In this document: piece by piece, positions 22,247 through 34,469 of the stretch
Numbering within the stretch: the first letter of the stretch is position 1
Layout: each line of letters starts with the position of its first letter
Assembly: GCA_963682025.1 (NCBI GenBank)
Contig: OY821520.1
Location: 85,050,965-85,114,964, forward strand
DNA length: 64,000 nt
Reading direction: 5' to 3'
From: Cordilura impudica
Lineage: Eukaryota; Arthropoda; Insecta; Diptera; Scathophagidae
Notes under the pieces: generated by a model
Databases searched by the model: none
Told to the model about the DNA's origin: nothing
What the model saw: only the letters and a program-made list of their open reading frames with translations
Program-made: the position numbers and the translations under genes

Positions 22247-22319
22247 TCACCACTCGATGAGCTTACTTTTTGTTGAGTTGGGGCGATAAGGTTTCACAGT
22301 CTTTACTTTCTGCCTTTTT
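22247..22319 (-). CDS. Candidate last exon of a host gene
   Basis: On the minus strand a strong 3' splice site (ATTACTAACTCTTTTTTATAG, read without its first base as branch site CTAAC plus pyrimidines plus AG) precedes an open stretch. It reads KRQKVKTVKPYRPNS then TKSKLIEW and a TGA. The 73 bp look less AT-rich than their surroundings, with varied codons. Downstream on the same strand is an AT-rich tail with AATAAA at about 22090-22096, just before a DINE insertion. I do not recognise the protein. The evidence is only the splice-site and coding-like texture, so chance is possible. If real, upstream exons lie at higher coordinates or beyond the window. Confidence 0.3.
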
Positions 22320-22392
22320 CTATAAAAAAGAGTTAGTAATCAGACTTTGGAAGGATGATTAAAGCTTGCCTATTTTTTTTCGAAGTAAAGGA

Positions 22393-22404
22393 CGTCGCAC
22401 AGTG
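22393..22404 (+). other. Isolated Transib-like terminus
   Basis: CGTCG followed by CACAGTG. Transib elements end in a CACAGTG-type heptamer and tend to insert at CG-rich 5-bp sites of CGNCG form. The partner end was not found. A Helitron terminus lies 220 bp inside, so the element may be interrupted or deleted. This could be chance. Confidence 0.3.
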
Positions 22405-22627
22405 GCGCCCTTAGAACAAATGAGGTTGCAAACTCATTAACTCATAAACTTATAGGAAATTGTTCAAAGATTAAAATTTGCTACCTTCAATAAAATCAGA
22501 TTTTTAGTTTAGAAGATATAACACAATTTTTAGGAAATGTGGTCCAGTTACAGGTAGAATATAAAAAAAATGGGTAACTAATCGTATTTTTTTTTTTGTT
22601 TCTATTGGCTTATGTATTTATTCAGTA

Positions 22628-24400
22628 CTAGCTGACCCGGCAAACTTCGTTTTGTCCGAAAGAGATTTTTTGATTGAAATAATTTCGAAATTTTTTTATC
22701 GAAAATTATCGACCGTTAATAGATGACGCAATAATATAATTTGTATACAACACCTTTCGAATTCAGTTGAATTCAATATCTTATAATTATACGGATAGCT
22801 GACACGACGGTCTTCGTCCCGTCCAATATTTGGCGAAAATAGAATAAAATCAAGTATTAATTAAAAAAAAAAAGAATAGAACAATGATTGTAATCAATTT
22901 AATACTGCACGATATACAACATTTTATGTTTTCTGCTCCGGAGCGTAAATGAATAGTGAGGATAGTTTCCCAACTCGGGACCACGCAACATATAGCTGGC
23001 TGTGTGAAAAGCATGACATTCTCAGATTTATGCCGCACACTTCCAGGGACTGTTCTTGTGACTTGTTTATCGTCATCGTCAAGTCAAGGGAATTCGCGGA
23101 ATTAAGCATCTCCCTTGAACCGCCGTTTCAAAATCCTTGCCGCTATCACATTACTCATTAATTTCGTCACAATTAGTCGGGTTCCATTGCACAGTTTCGG
23201 GGCATAAGGATGACAGATCCAACTTTAATTCAAATTGGGAGATTCCGCGTAAAGCAGCGTGCATAGTGGCTCTGGTGGTGGAAGCAATTTGGCAATTTCA
23301 CCTTTCCGCCCACGCAACACAATCCAGGCGGTTCTTTCTCAAATTTAACTGCATTGCAATGCTCACAAACGACAGACATCTGGCCGATGTGTGCGAACTG
23401 TATTGAATGCTGGGCTCATATCGAAAGGGTGCATGCTCAATGTTCACCTGAATAATTTTTTGTAGCCTACGTTGTCTTTCAAAAATCGCACATTGTGATC
23501 TGGCTTCATCACTTTGCCGAGTACGAACTTTTCTTCTGCTCAATCATTGTTGCTCATTGTGTGCTTCGTTGATCTCTTCTGACTGCCGCGCACGATTTCC
23601 AACCATTCGAACTGATTCCCTTCCAGTAGCACGTTCCTCCTCCATTCGACGTGTTGCGATATTTCGGTGCTGCGTTGTATCTTGAGAACGCCGGCCAATG
23701 TTATCATGAACTCTTCTTGGCATCGTAATAAAAATGATGAAATTATCCGAAAGTTAAAAAGAATATTTATTTTTAAAGAAACAGTTATTCAATAATAGAC
23801 CAATTTTGTGATATTAAAGCGCTTATGTCAGCTTAAATATACGGAAGGTGACACGCCCACTTGTCCAATCCCGCCCATTTTCGCCAGGGCTAATCACAGA
23901 AGTAATAGATGAACTCACACAAACTTGCAAAGTTCTCTCTATCATTATACTCGGTATATGTACATTATATTTAATCACTACTTTGTAGGGGATGTACCCT
24001 GCCCACTTATCCGATCCAGCCTTATTTCGTCAGGTGTACTTACACTAATAACAAATGACGTCACATAAAGTATCAAAGCTCTCCCTGTCATGATATTGAG
24101 TCTGATATTGAGTGATTCATTTTTTTGTAGGTGCCACACCCACTCTTCCGATAACGCTAATTTTTACAACAACTACTCACAGTAACTCACAGCAATAATA
24201 GATGACCTCATACAAAGTTGCAAAGCTCTCCCTAAAACAGTACTCAAGATATATGATGTTAAAAATTAATTTTGTATGGGAAGTACCACGCCCACTTATC
24301 CGATACCGACAATTTTTGGTATGACTTCCGTATTAATAATAGATGGCCTCACACAAATTTACAAAGCTCTCCCTCTCATAATACTCAATATATATGATGT
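22628..24400 (-). mobile_element. Helitron, family II, internally deleted autonomous copy
   Basis: The 3' end is at 22628: in element orientation ...GCCGGGTCAGCTAG followed by T and preceded on the plus strand by A. The body carries remnants of the Rep/helicase gene (22924-23723). Beyond the gene start are about four 130-140-bp tandem units with 'acgcccacttatccga' (23850-24400), also seen at 25960-26150 and faintly at 62770-62830. The TC 5' end was not located, so the right boundary is approximate. Confidence 0.7.
22924..23723 (-). pseudogene. Helitron Rep/helicase gene, large internal deletion
   Basis: Starts at 23723 with MPRRVHDNIGRRSQDTTQHR, the usual basic N-terminus. It then has EHAPFRYEPSIQYSSH and, in a shifted frame, the zinc-finger-like block IGQMSVVCEHCNA ... 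GLCC ... KVKLP. It jumps directly (near 23210) to helicase C-terminal sequence: SVILMPR, then [19 protein letters not shown] and [12 protein letters not shown] (helicase motifs V-VI), ending IYAPEQKT. The Rep HUH domain and helicase motifs I-IV are absent, so the copy cannot act on its own. An intact protein would nick and unwind DNA for rolling-circle transposition. Confidence 0.85.
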
Positions 24401-24981
24401 TAAAATGGAATAACCGCGTGCAGCGCCATCTGTTCAGACTTTTTGTACTTTTCTTTTTTCCTAAACCTTCGCGTCACAGTTACAATCAAACTCGCAGAAG
24501 CAAGTATCCCTTTTGGTCCTGTAGTTTTCAAGTTTTAAGCGGACGAACAAACCACGATTCATTTTTTCACTATTTTTCAACTTTTATGGAAAATAAAACA
24601 TATTTTCAAAATATATTCTTTGATTATTCCTTTACCTAATTCAACACAGTCCAGCTGCTCCTTCAACTGCTAGGCATAAAAAAGTTAAAAAGAATTTGTT
24701 TCAGAAATTGTATGGCATTAATCCCTGGTACAAATACAGGATGCACAAATAAACTTTTCTTTTAGATTAACAGGTACGCACTTAAAAGTAAGAAGTTAAC
24801 TTCGTATACCTCTCCTGAAACTAACCAAATGAGAATCCAAACAAAGAGTTATACTATTTAAGCTTTTTCCAATATAACAAACTAAAGCATAAAACAAACC
24901 GAAAGAGCTGTGTATCCTTTCCTGCAGAAAATAGATAAATTTTTCAAACAAATGTGCTAATGTTTTTTAAGATCTAATTAA
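24401..24981. other. Non-coding stretch
   Basis: Starts near 'cagcgccatctgttcagac'. No coding similarity or terminal repeats recognised. Confidence 0.35.
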
Positions 24982-25742
24982 TTATACCCTATACCACTAT
25001 GTGGTTTGGGTATAATGACTTTGTGCTGCTGTTTGTAACAACCAAAAATATTTGACCTAGACCCATCTTTTATTATACCGATCGAATCAGAATCACTTTT
25101 TGAATCGATTTAACTATGTCCGTCCGTCCGTCCTTCTGTGTGTCCATGTAAACCTTGTAATCAAACTGCAGGTCGCAAATATGAATATATTTTGATGAAA
25201 CTTGGTATTGAAATTGGTGAGAATCGGTCCATGTTCAGACCTAGCCCCCATACATATGACCCCTATAAAATCGACATAAATTTCCATAAGATCCAAATTG
25301 TCGTATAGATCTTAGCCAAATTGGGTTTGTATGTGTTTATAACATCCATTAATGAATAGTCCAAAAACGGTCCCTATGGGACAACTCTTTGTCATATGCC
25401 CCACATAGAGCTGCTTCCCGATCTTCACTTAAATCTATCAAAAAACAAAAATATTGCACTGATTCATCTCAAATTTTGTTTGTATATATTTTCGCAAAAT
25501 ACAAGTGCCTTTACCAACCATGATCAGGATCGGTCCATTTTTGGACATAGTCCCCATACAGACATAGCATCCGATATGAACTTTTTCTTATCTGCAGCCA
25601 AAAAAATTAATAAAAATGCCACTCAAATTTGGTTTATGCTTATTTTCTATATCCAATTAGTTGGGCATAAGAGATGCGGTCTCTAAACGCATGGTATAGG
25701 GTATCGTATAGTCGGTCTAGACCGACTATAATTTTCTTACTT
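24982..25742 (-). repeat. DINE-1/mini-me-like element
   Basis: TATACCCTATACCACTATGT start, a short GTCC tract near 25119-25135, and the intact 20-bp palindrome TAGTCGGTCTAGACCGACTA (about 25709-25728), then TAATTTTCTTACTTC. It lacks a segment after the tract relative to 21325-22087. Confidence 0.8.
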
Positions 25743-26407
25743 CTTTTTTTTTTAATATAGATGTGCATATTTTTCATATTTAAAGTCAAAAAACAGTTCT
25801 GGAATTCATTTAGTATACATCAAAATAGTGAAAAGGAACTATTGATCAACAAAAGGTAGTGCACAAGCCGAACTGGGACAGATGACAATCACGTTGGTAA
25901 TAATGTACTTGTCAAAAGTTTCAGAACTGCCGCTTTCATACTACTTCATATTTTTTGTATAGGAGTTGCCACGCCCACTAATCCTACCCCGCCCACTTTT
26001 GTCTCACTACTCACATTATTATTTGATGCCATTCGGCATGGCTAGTAACATTAATAATCGGTGACCTCACACAATTTTCAAAACTTTCCCTGTCATAGTA
26101 CTGAATATATATGATATTTAAAGGTTACTTTGTATGGGAGAAGATCGGTTTTATTTTAAAGAAACAAAGAAACAAATATGTATATCGCTCATTTACAAGA
26201 GGACCGGCATAACTCAAAAAACGCGATTTTTGAGTTAATGTTGCAAAAATATTGATCACACCGTAATCTAAAACATATCAAAAAAATTGTATTGATATCT
26301 CTTTCTCACATAGAGTGGCGACCAAAAGTGTTTTGCACTTTAGTAAGCAGTTAGGCACAATTAAAAACTTTAAATGCATTTATCTCGGTATCGCTTTTTT
26401 TAGTTAA
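25743..26407. other. Non-coding with one 'cgcccac' Helitron-type unit
   Basis: 25960-26150 matches the tandem units of the Helitron at 23850-24400 (gccacgcccacta, 'cctcacaca', 'ctccctgtcatagtact'-like). The rest is unrecognised. Confidence 0.4.
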
Positions 26408-26906
26408 CCCTCTAATGCCCGAAGTTGGCTTCAGGCAACATTGTATAGTTTAGCTTATAACTCCCTTAATTTTTATTTTTTCCTCCTTCGGTTTCTTTCT
26501 CAGAGTAGCTTGATATATTGTGCAAGCCAAATTGCAAATATTTTATTGTAAGTATTGATATAGATCATTTGAGAGCTAATCTTATTATATTGCGCATGTA
26601 AAAATTTTTCCTGCAAAAAGTGAGTTTACAAATAATGAAAAAAGTAATAAATATATTTAAAAATTTAAATTTAAATGCTTAAATATATTGTTTAAAGGTA
26701 AGAAAATTAGAAAAACAATATTAAAAAATACTTTTAGATGGAGGTCAGTCATTTTTCAAACACAATGTTGCTTATAGGGAACATTTCATAACGGCGAAAC
26801 CAGGATACATAGGACTTTGAAATTGATATCAATTCATATTTAGGTCTAAACTACATAAACTTGAAAAATGTTTAACCAAGCCCCAATTAATTCGGGCATG
26901 ATAGGG
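26408..26906. mobile_element. piggyBac-type MITE
   Basis: Flanked by TTAA at 26404-26407 and 26907-26910. Terminal inverted repeats are CCCTCTAATGCCCGAA at the left and, inverted, CCCTATCATGCCCGAA at the right. TTAA duplication plus CCC-start termini is the piggyBac signature. It is 499 bp with no transposase sequence, so non-autonomous. Confidence 0.85.
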
Positions 26907-26910
26907 TTAA

Positions 26911-29039
26911 GACGGTCTTCTCGCAAATGGGCGATATATGTTTATATAACATAAGGGGAATCAGTAAATAAGATAGACTTATTTGGGGCATGATAAAAAA
27001 AAGGTTGGGAAACATTGATCTTAACAAGGCTTAAGTAAAAGAAAGGCGGTGGCAATGATGATATTATTAGACGCTTGTGGTTTTTCTTTGTGGAGTTATT
27101 TACAATAATTGCTATAAAACAGTAAAAAAAAATTACTTTTATGATTTCTCTATCTAAAAAAAAAAAATAATAAAAACGAACATACATTGGACGCCAATAA
27201 TTGATTTATCAATAATAAATCAATTTATCAATAATAAATTAATTATCATCATAATAAGTGAGATGGTTTTTTGCTTGAGAGTTATAATTGAATTGAATTG
27301 TATTGAATCTGAAATCAGGCAAAAATTAAGACAATTTAATCAATAAAGATTAATATAAACAGAAATCAAGAAATTATCATTAACTTATCAAAACAATTTA
27401 AAATAAATTATTCTAAATTGAATGGGGGTTTGGCCGGTTGGTTGGTTGACTGGTTGGCTGCTTGTTTATTGCTTCTATAATAAGTTTAAATATCATTAGC
27501 TCTTAAGTATTCCCAATTAGCAAGAGCACATTACACATGTGAAATGATAAGATCTCATCATAATGTGTCGGCTTAACATCAAATACTTGTTCAGAGAGTG
27601 AGAAAGCAATAAAAAAATATATTATAAAAAAAATAAACAAAATGAAATGTCAGCAAAACCAAAAAGTTACCATTACTTGAGGGTTGCCAAAACAAAATTA
27701 TAAAATTTTGTATAAGTATTTCGATTATCATGCCCGGTTGTCACTATGTCATATTCACTAACAAAAAAAATTGCTTTACCTGACATTTCGTCATTTTCTG
27801 TTAATTAGGTTTTCATTACATCAGCATGTTGGCAATTTCATTTTAGATGTCAAATGTTACCATGTTACAAACGGTGCAATGACAACAATTGTCATTGAAA
27901 ATTATATTTTTTGATTTTTTGTTTAATAAGTTTACAAAAAAATAAAATGAAATTAGAGTCTACACCTAATAAATTAGATGTTTCTTTGGATCTTTCTTGA
28001 TCTTGATTCGCATTACCTAAACAAAAGTTACAAAGAAGTGGCAACACTGATCTTGATCATCAGAAACCACTTAAATTAAACAAAAAACACATAAAACGTT
28101 AATAGACAGACAGACATATTATACCCGTCGTGTATTATATATTATTTGTTTTTGTTTAATGACTAGGCGCCACATAGCGTCATCTTTTTTTTGGCTATTT
28201 ATGTGAGACTAGCGCTTGTTTATAAGTAAGAGGGAATAATAAGCGGTTATCTGGAATTATTAATACCCTTCACACGTGTTGATCAAAAATATAATAATGT
28301 GAACCAAATTGTAAACAATTATTAAATAAATATTTTAAAAGTATAAGTTAATCTTTTAATTAATATCAGACTATTAACAGAATAATTTATTTTAAAATTC
28401 TAAATAGCTTTTCGCCAGGTCATGTTACAATTTGATTCATAACTTTTATTTGTGTTGCTCTAAGAGCCATATAAATATTTCACAGACAAAAGCAAAGAAA
28501 ATTTTCTAGCAACAATATTTATGTTGCTAAACTTAGCAACATTGTATACACTTATATCAGCCCTCTTGCTATGTGGGACCAATTGCCAGTTTGCTTATAT
28601 TTTAATATATGGCTCATGAAAATATTGACAAGAGGAATAAAACAACTATTAACAAGTGGTTTGATGAAGAATTTAGATGCAGTGGATGACAATACATTGG
28701 AAACTTTTATCAAATTCTGAATTTTTAATAAAACAAATTATGTATTTTTTTGCGAAATCACTCTTTGGTTTGTTCTCTATCGGAAGTTAACAAATTTGTT
28801 ACAAAAAATACAATAAAATATAGATGTAAAAACAATTTAAACTTTTAAACTTCTGCACGAGACTTGATTCAAACAAGAAAAACAGAGGCTAGTATGAAAG
28901 AAAATGTACAAAATCTGAACCGGTATTTAAAAATTTAGAGTTTCGGACATTTTCTTTAATCTTTTTTACCCAAATTGTATCTTTCAATGTTTCCTAAATA
29001 ATGTTTTAATTTTATAATTAATTATAATAAAATAATGGC
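26911..29039. other. AT-rich non-coding stretch
   Basis: Only a short GGTTGGTTGACTGGTTGGC-type simple repeat (27433-27465) and A-rich runs stand out. No coding similarity recognised. Confidence 0.35.
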
Positions 29040-30110
29040 AAGACTAAAGTTTTCAAAACTGAGATAATTTTGCTGATGGTCTTAAGCAAAGGAAAATTTG
29101 TAAGAAATGTTCTAGAATCAATCCATAATTTTAAAACATATATCAAGAAATATCGTGAAAGAGGTAAAACGAGTCAAACACAGCATAACTTAAGAGCAAA
29201 AGAGTTAAAAAAAATGTCCCAAAATGCTACTTAAGGAGATTATTAACAATATGAAACTAAAAATATGTGCTCGAACTGTTTCCTGACGAGAAATTGAGGC
29301 TGATTTTGGTTATTATCGTCCAGTGAAGGAACTACTGATATCAGACAACAATCGTCTCGCTCACAAAAATTTTACTAAAGAACACATGAGCTGATCTAGA
29401 CGGAATTCGAATACATTCTCTTGTTAGATGCGTCCAAGTTTAATTTTTAGAGTCCACGATGGAGGAACGTTTGTACGACGACCAAAGGCAAACAGAGTGG
29501 ACCCAAAATATATACAATATTAATAGGCAAGGCAATTTTTTGTGACATATTCTACACCTTCATATTTGCAGATGGGCACCATCTGGTACATATCTTTCTT
29601 GAGTAAAATTCATTTAAAGTTGCTACTAACACATACATAAAACACATATATATAATCTTCATGCAACTATACAATGCTGTGTGTATGTTTATTAAATTTG
29701 TTTTGAATTTATAATTGGCTAAAATTGATTAGCATACTTTTAAGCTCTTATAAAATTATTTATGAATGAAAAAATAAAATTTCCTACAATTTGCACTCGA
29801 ATTTCGAGGGCTGAGCTCTGCTAGTACAAATAAAACTATTAAGTTTGACAGTGGCAATATTATGGTATAGGGTTGCTTTTCGGGCCAAGAAATGGGTCCA
29901 ATTCAGTTAGTAAAATATACTCTAACTGGAATTGGATACAGGCAAACTCTAAACGACGTAATGTATCCGCGGAGGAAAATATGACCCTGGTCTGGAAGTT
30001 CTCATATGACAATGACCCAAAACACCCTTCTAAAGTTGTAACCGAATGGCTGCAATCTAAGATCTCAATCTCAACACCGTAGAAAATCTATGGGATATTG
30101 TATATTGAAA
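29040..30110 (+). pseudogene. Tc1-like transposase, degenerate and split
   Basis: The first half (29040-29600) has scattered HTH-like sequence (RARTVS, REIEADFGYYRP) and ends with the RRPKANRVDPKY block. The second half (29840-30110) resumes SGNIMVWGCFSGQEMGPIQL, FSYDNDPKHPSKVVTEWLQSK (catalytic Asp plus H) and LNTVENLWDIV (the final acidic residue). Many stops and shifts. A Helitron fragment at 29602-29824 separates the halves. The family is Tc1/mariner, Tc1 branch, from the WGCFSG and NDPKH motifs. Confidence 0.8.
29602..29824 (+). mobile_element. Helitron family I, 5'-truncated fragment
   Basis: Matches the 3' two-thirds of the family and ends with the hairpin CTCGAATTTCGAG ... CTAG followed by T. 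The TC end is missing. It interrupts a Tc1-like transposase. Confidence 0.8.
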
Positions 30111-30270
30111 AGTACGGACAACACGAAATTGCACAAACAGCACGGTACTTACAGAGGCAGTTAATTTAGATTGTACTAAAGGTTTCCATTGTTCTGTCAA
30201 ACAGCATAAAAGTGAATATTTTCAAGTTTTTTTGTTTTTTTTTTATTTTCATTTACATATGTTAATATTT

Positions 30271-33200
30271 TTATACCCTCCACTCCAGTGTGCAGAGGGT
30301 ATATATAAGTTTGTCATTCCGTTTGTAATAATTAGAAAAAAAATTTTGGACCCCATAAAATATATATATTTGTGATCCTTATAACAATCGGAGTTGATAT
30401 AGCGATGTCCGTCTGTCCGTCTGTGGAAATCACGATGACGGCATCAATCGGGCAGCTAGGGTGCTCGTTGGCATAAAAAATGATTCAGTAAAATCCTGAA
30501 AAGTTTGCTATTTAAAATCGTCTAAATCGGTCGATTAGGGCCCGAGATTTGAATGAAGAACTAAAAAAAGTCTTGAAAAAATATAATTTTCTATGTTGTT
30601 CTTGTCACGATCACGCACTTAATAGGATAGCTAAGGTGATCATTGGAATGATTCAGTGAGAATGATTCACCAAATTCGTGGGAAGATTTATATTTCAAAA
30701 ATCATTAAAATCGGTGGGATAGGTCCAGGGAAATCTCTGAAAAATTAAAAAAAAAATGAAAAATATGATGTTTCTATATTGTTCTTGTTGTTATTCTAAA
30801 TGTTGTATTGTTGTCAAAGCTGGACTTGTTGTTTTGGTGGTCATTGTGGTAATAATATAATAAAAACTAACCCTTTGTACATTTTTTTTTATCAACTCTG
30901 GTAAAAAAATTTAACAGTTTCCATTGTTTTGGCATCACTAACAAAATTTATCAGATCATTTATGTTATTGCCACGATCCTGCCTGCAAACTTTCAGATCG
31001 ATTGGGTCACGGGAAAGGGGTTAAAATCGATCCAAAATTTTTTCGACAAGCAGACACTACGAGTTAATATAAAGGGAGTAAAAATTCACAAACATCTAAA
31101 GCAACTAATGCTAAAATACCTAGTTGTTAATAAAAAAAAACAATGTAAATTTAGCAAAAACAAAATTATGTATTAATTTATTTAAAGAGATAAACACAAA
31201 AATAACGTTTGATGTATTTTTTGTGTGTAATATTTACATATACATACATACACATATTAAATAATACAAATAATATACATACATATATTCTATATATGTA
31301 TATCCATAATAACTGCATGTTAGAAATAAATCGGTATATTATTTTATTTACATAAAATTCTGTAATATTTTGTTGTGGGGAAAATACATTTCTTTTGCAT
31401 TAACAGAGTGTCACTTCATTTTGCTCAGCGTGACTATGCCACAGTAGATGGCGCCACAATTTTTGTTCTAATTAGCTTTGCAATAGTTAGTTCTATTTTA
31501 ACATGCATGTCAATATTTTCAAATAGATATCATACAGCACAATGTTTAGAGTATACACGGACTGGTCTTTTATTTCATATGTTTTTTTCATTATTCTTTT
31601 ACAAATATGAACATAAGTTTGGCATATTATCTTTTTGTTGTCTTTACAAAATAGAGTTACCGAGTTATCAATGAGTTTTTTGCTTTCAAAAAAGTTCTAC
31701 ATAGTTATATAGAATTATTATTCTGCTTAACCTACAAAATATCTGATTGCGATTGCATCTAATTTTTAAAAATTGTTTATAATTGCTAAAGCATTATTAT
31801 TCACATAAATACAAAATTGCACTTTTTAAATTTTCCATTAAAATTTTAGAAAATATCAATTCTAAAAACTGGAATTAAAATTTCCTATTATAAATTAGAA
31901 AATATTAACTGAATTTCAGAAAATCATATCAAAACGTCGGAAATAATAATTTTAAATTTAGAAGACATCAATTGTATCTTTAATATATAAATTTTATTCG
32001 TTAAACACAAATTGAAATTCCAAAAAAAAACACGAAATATGTTTACATTTAAAAAATGTTTACATTAAAAAAAAAATATTGGCATTGGCATAATAGTTAA
32101 AAATCGTTAAAAAAAAAAAAAAGAAAATAGCAATATTATCAGTAAAATTTTTAAACGATATTCGCTATTGTTAAAGTCAGCTGTTGTTGTTATCTAAACG
32201 ACAACCATTTTTGTGTTGTTTATTCAATCGATAAAAACTTAAATTTTTAGGTTGAAATGTCGTCATACATAAATAAAAATCATAAAATAGTGAAAATATT
32301 TAGCTTTTATTAAAAAACGTTTTTATATAAATAAAAAAATTAAATAGCATATTCAATTCATTATTTCATTTTCAAATAAATAAACAGAAATAATAGTAAA
32401 AAAATAAAGATATTAAACATAAAGATAAAATCATCCTGTCAAACACGAAGTAATTTATTTTTTTCTATTCTTCTTTCTGTTTTTCGCTTATTTTGACAGA
32501 GATGCGACTCGTCTACAATTTAAATAAATAGAAAAATAGAGATGTCGACTGTCGTTAAGATGTCTGCACTTAGTGAATCACTTAATCCTTAGTGCAAACA
32601 CCAATAGCTGTCTATATATTTTGCGATTGTCGGATCGTTGAAATTTACAGAATCGGACTACAGAAAACATTGATTTAAATTCAATGAATTTTAGAAAAAC
32701 TCAAATGATATTTAAGAATTGCGAACACAAAAATTTTACATAAATAAACGCAATTTGATGAGAATGTTATTTATTTATTTATTTTTCACAATTTTTTTGG
32801 ATGAAAATTTTAAGTTTTTCAGAAAATAAAGATAACAAATAATTTTATTTAAAATGTTTGGAACATTTGGTTTTTTGCGTTTGGCATCCCTAATTTGATT
32901 ATTGTTATTATAAATTTATTCTCTATGTTTTCCAAATATGGCAATATTTTAATAAAAAAGTTGAGAGAGCTTTTTTTTGGTTATTATTTGGTTACTCCAT
33001 CCGACCTATATGGCCGCAATGAAGAGATATTTGGCCAGTTAAAAGAAACTATACAGCCATCTCCAATTAGCACGATTTAATGCATGTAGCCACCCTACAC
33101 AACCATTACCTTTGCACTGGAGGTTAGGGCGAGCTATTTAATTAGCAAAAACTAAATTAAACGATATAACCTAAATATATAACCTAAATGCATAGGTATA

Positions 33201-33425
33201 TAACCTAAATGCATGCCGATCAGCAACCACAATGACCAAAAAGCAAACACCGAAATAATACAAAAGACGAAAACCAACCCAAAGAATTTGCTGAAATAAT
33301 CTGGTATTAAGTTTAACAAATTGTTTACTTTTTCCAATATTTTGTTTACATTTATTATCATTACTCAAACCGAGGTGGAGGGTATCAAAGATTCGGCACA
33401 GCCGAATTTAACACTCTTACTTGTT
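30271..33425 (+). repeat. 3-kb DINE-like element, copy B
   Basis: Reverse complement of 6669-9710 along its length. It begins with TATACCCTCCACTCCAGTG and a hairpin partner GAGGGTATATA. A GTCTGTCCGTCTGTGG tract follows at 30410. It ends GATTCGGCACAGCCGAATTT, then AACACTCTTACTTGTT. A small local expansion of 'tataacctaaatgcat' (33170-33215) is specific to this copy. The 99-codon open frame near 31375 is not preserved in copy A. Confidence 0.78.
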
Positions 33426-34164
33426 CTTTTTTAAATAAATAAAAGGGTTTTTAATTTTATGATCCAATTTTTTGGTATTGACCGTTCGAGTCGTCAAAAA
33501 TACATTTTGTTAAAAGTTTCCATTGTATTCATTAAAAAAAAAAAACTTTTTCTTACTTTTGCAAGTCTTAAAGGGGGATAGGAATACTTATGGGGCAAGA
33601 GATTTTTGAGAATTTTTTCAGTTTTTTTAAAGATCGGTAAGGGGTGGTGAAAATATTTTTTTCTCTAATGCTTTTTTCACAAAACAAGATAAATTACTTC
33701 TGAAGTGTATTTTGTATTTCCCAAGTTCAAATCGCAACAACTAGAAAAGTAGACAATAGTATGATAGGTCTTACTCAGTTTCGGAGAAACATTAAAAAAT
33801 AAAAGAAAACAATACAAAATAATTATTTGATCTGTTTTTCCACTTTTACTGTTGCTTTTTGTAAGCTCGCGAATGTCTATTCAAAATTTATTTTCATTGA
33901 CGATTCATTTCTTAAATTTAAACCACATCTTATATATTAAAAAAATTTATGAAAACTAAAGTCAGCCCGTCTGGCCGTTCTATCCGGCCGATTTCTTTCA
34001 CATATATGTCATCAGTCATTGAAATTTACTCAACTACCACCTTACTCAATTTATACTCAAACGCGATTCTTCCCTGTACATTTCTTATGAGACACATTCA
34101 CTCAAGCAATTCGAATACTCATAGCTCCTCTTCTAATGAATGGATCTTGATCGTTTCACTCTCA
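33426..34164. other. Non-coding stretch
   Basis: A and T homopolymers; no recognised gene or element. Confidence 0.35.
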
Positions 34165-34325
34165 GAACAATCAGTGGATCAAGCTATTTCTTTTGAGCTA
34201 TTAACTGCTTAAATTCGTTGAGTTTGAGGAAAGTTATGCGTGCACAATCAACTTTACATTATACAACACGAAAGTTAACGTACAGATTGAGGAAAGTTAT
34301 GCGTGCACAATCAACTTTACATTTG
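34165..34325 (+). repeat. Copy of the repeat at 19050-19310
   Basis: CAGTGGATCAAGCT ... TTGAGCTATTAACTGCTTAAATTCGTTG, described in part, matches 19055-19105. It is followed by two short copies of AGGAAAGTTATGCGTGCAC. Adjacent sequence on the left does not match the 19-kb hAT. Confidence 0.6.
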
Positions 34326-34329
34326 CGTT

Positions 34330-34469
34330 TTGTATTACCATCACGACAATAAAAAGTGTTGAATTATGAATTGGCTAAACTTGATTAGCATACCTTTAGG
34401 GTCTTATAAAATAATTTATTAAATGAAAAAAAAAATTTCACTCGAATTTCAAGGGCTGGGATCATCTAG
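34330..34469 (+). mobile_element. Helitron family I, 3' fragment
   Basis: Ends CACTCGAATTTCAAGGG ... CTAG followed by T, with the family's 'gaattggctaaacttgattagc' block (in part). 5' truncated. Confidence 0.7.

Noticed and set aside
31375..31674. 99-codon open frame in the 3-kb DINE-like copy B
   Set aside because: The matching region of copy A (about 8200-8560) does not keep the frame.
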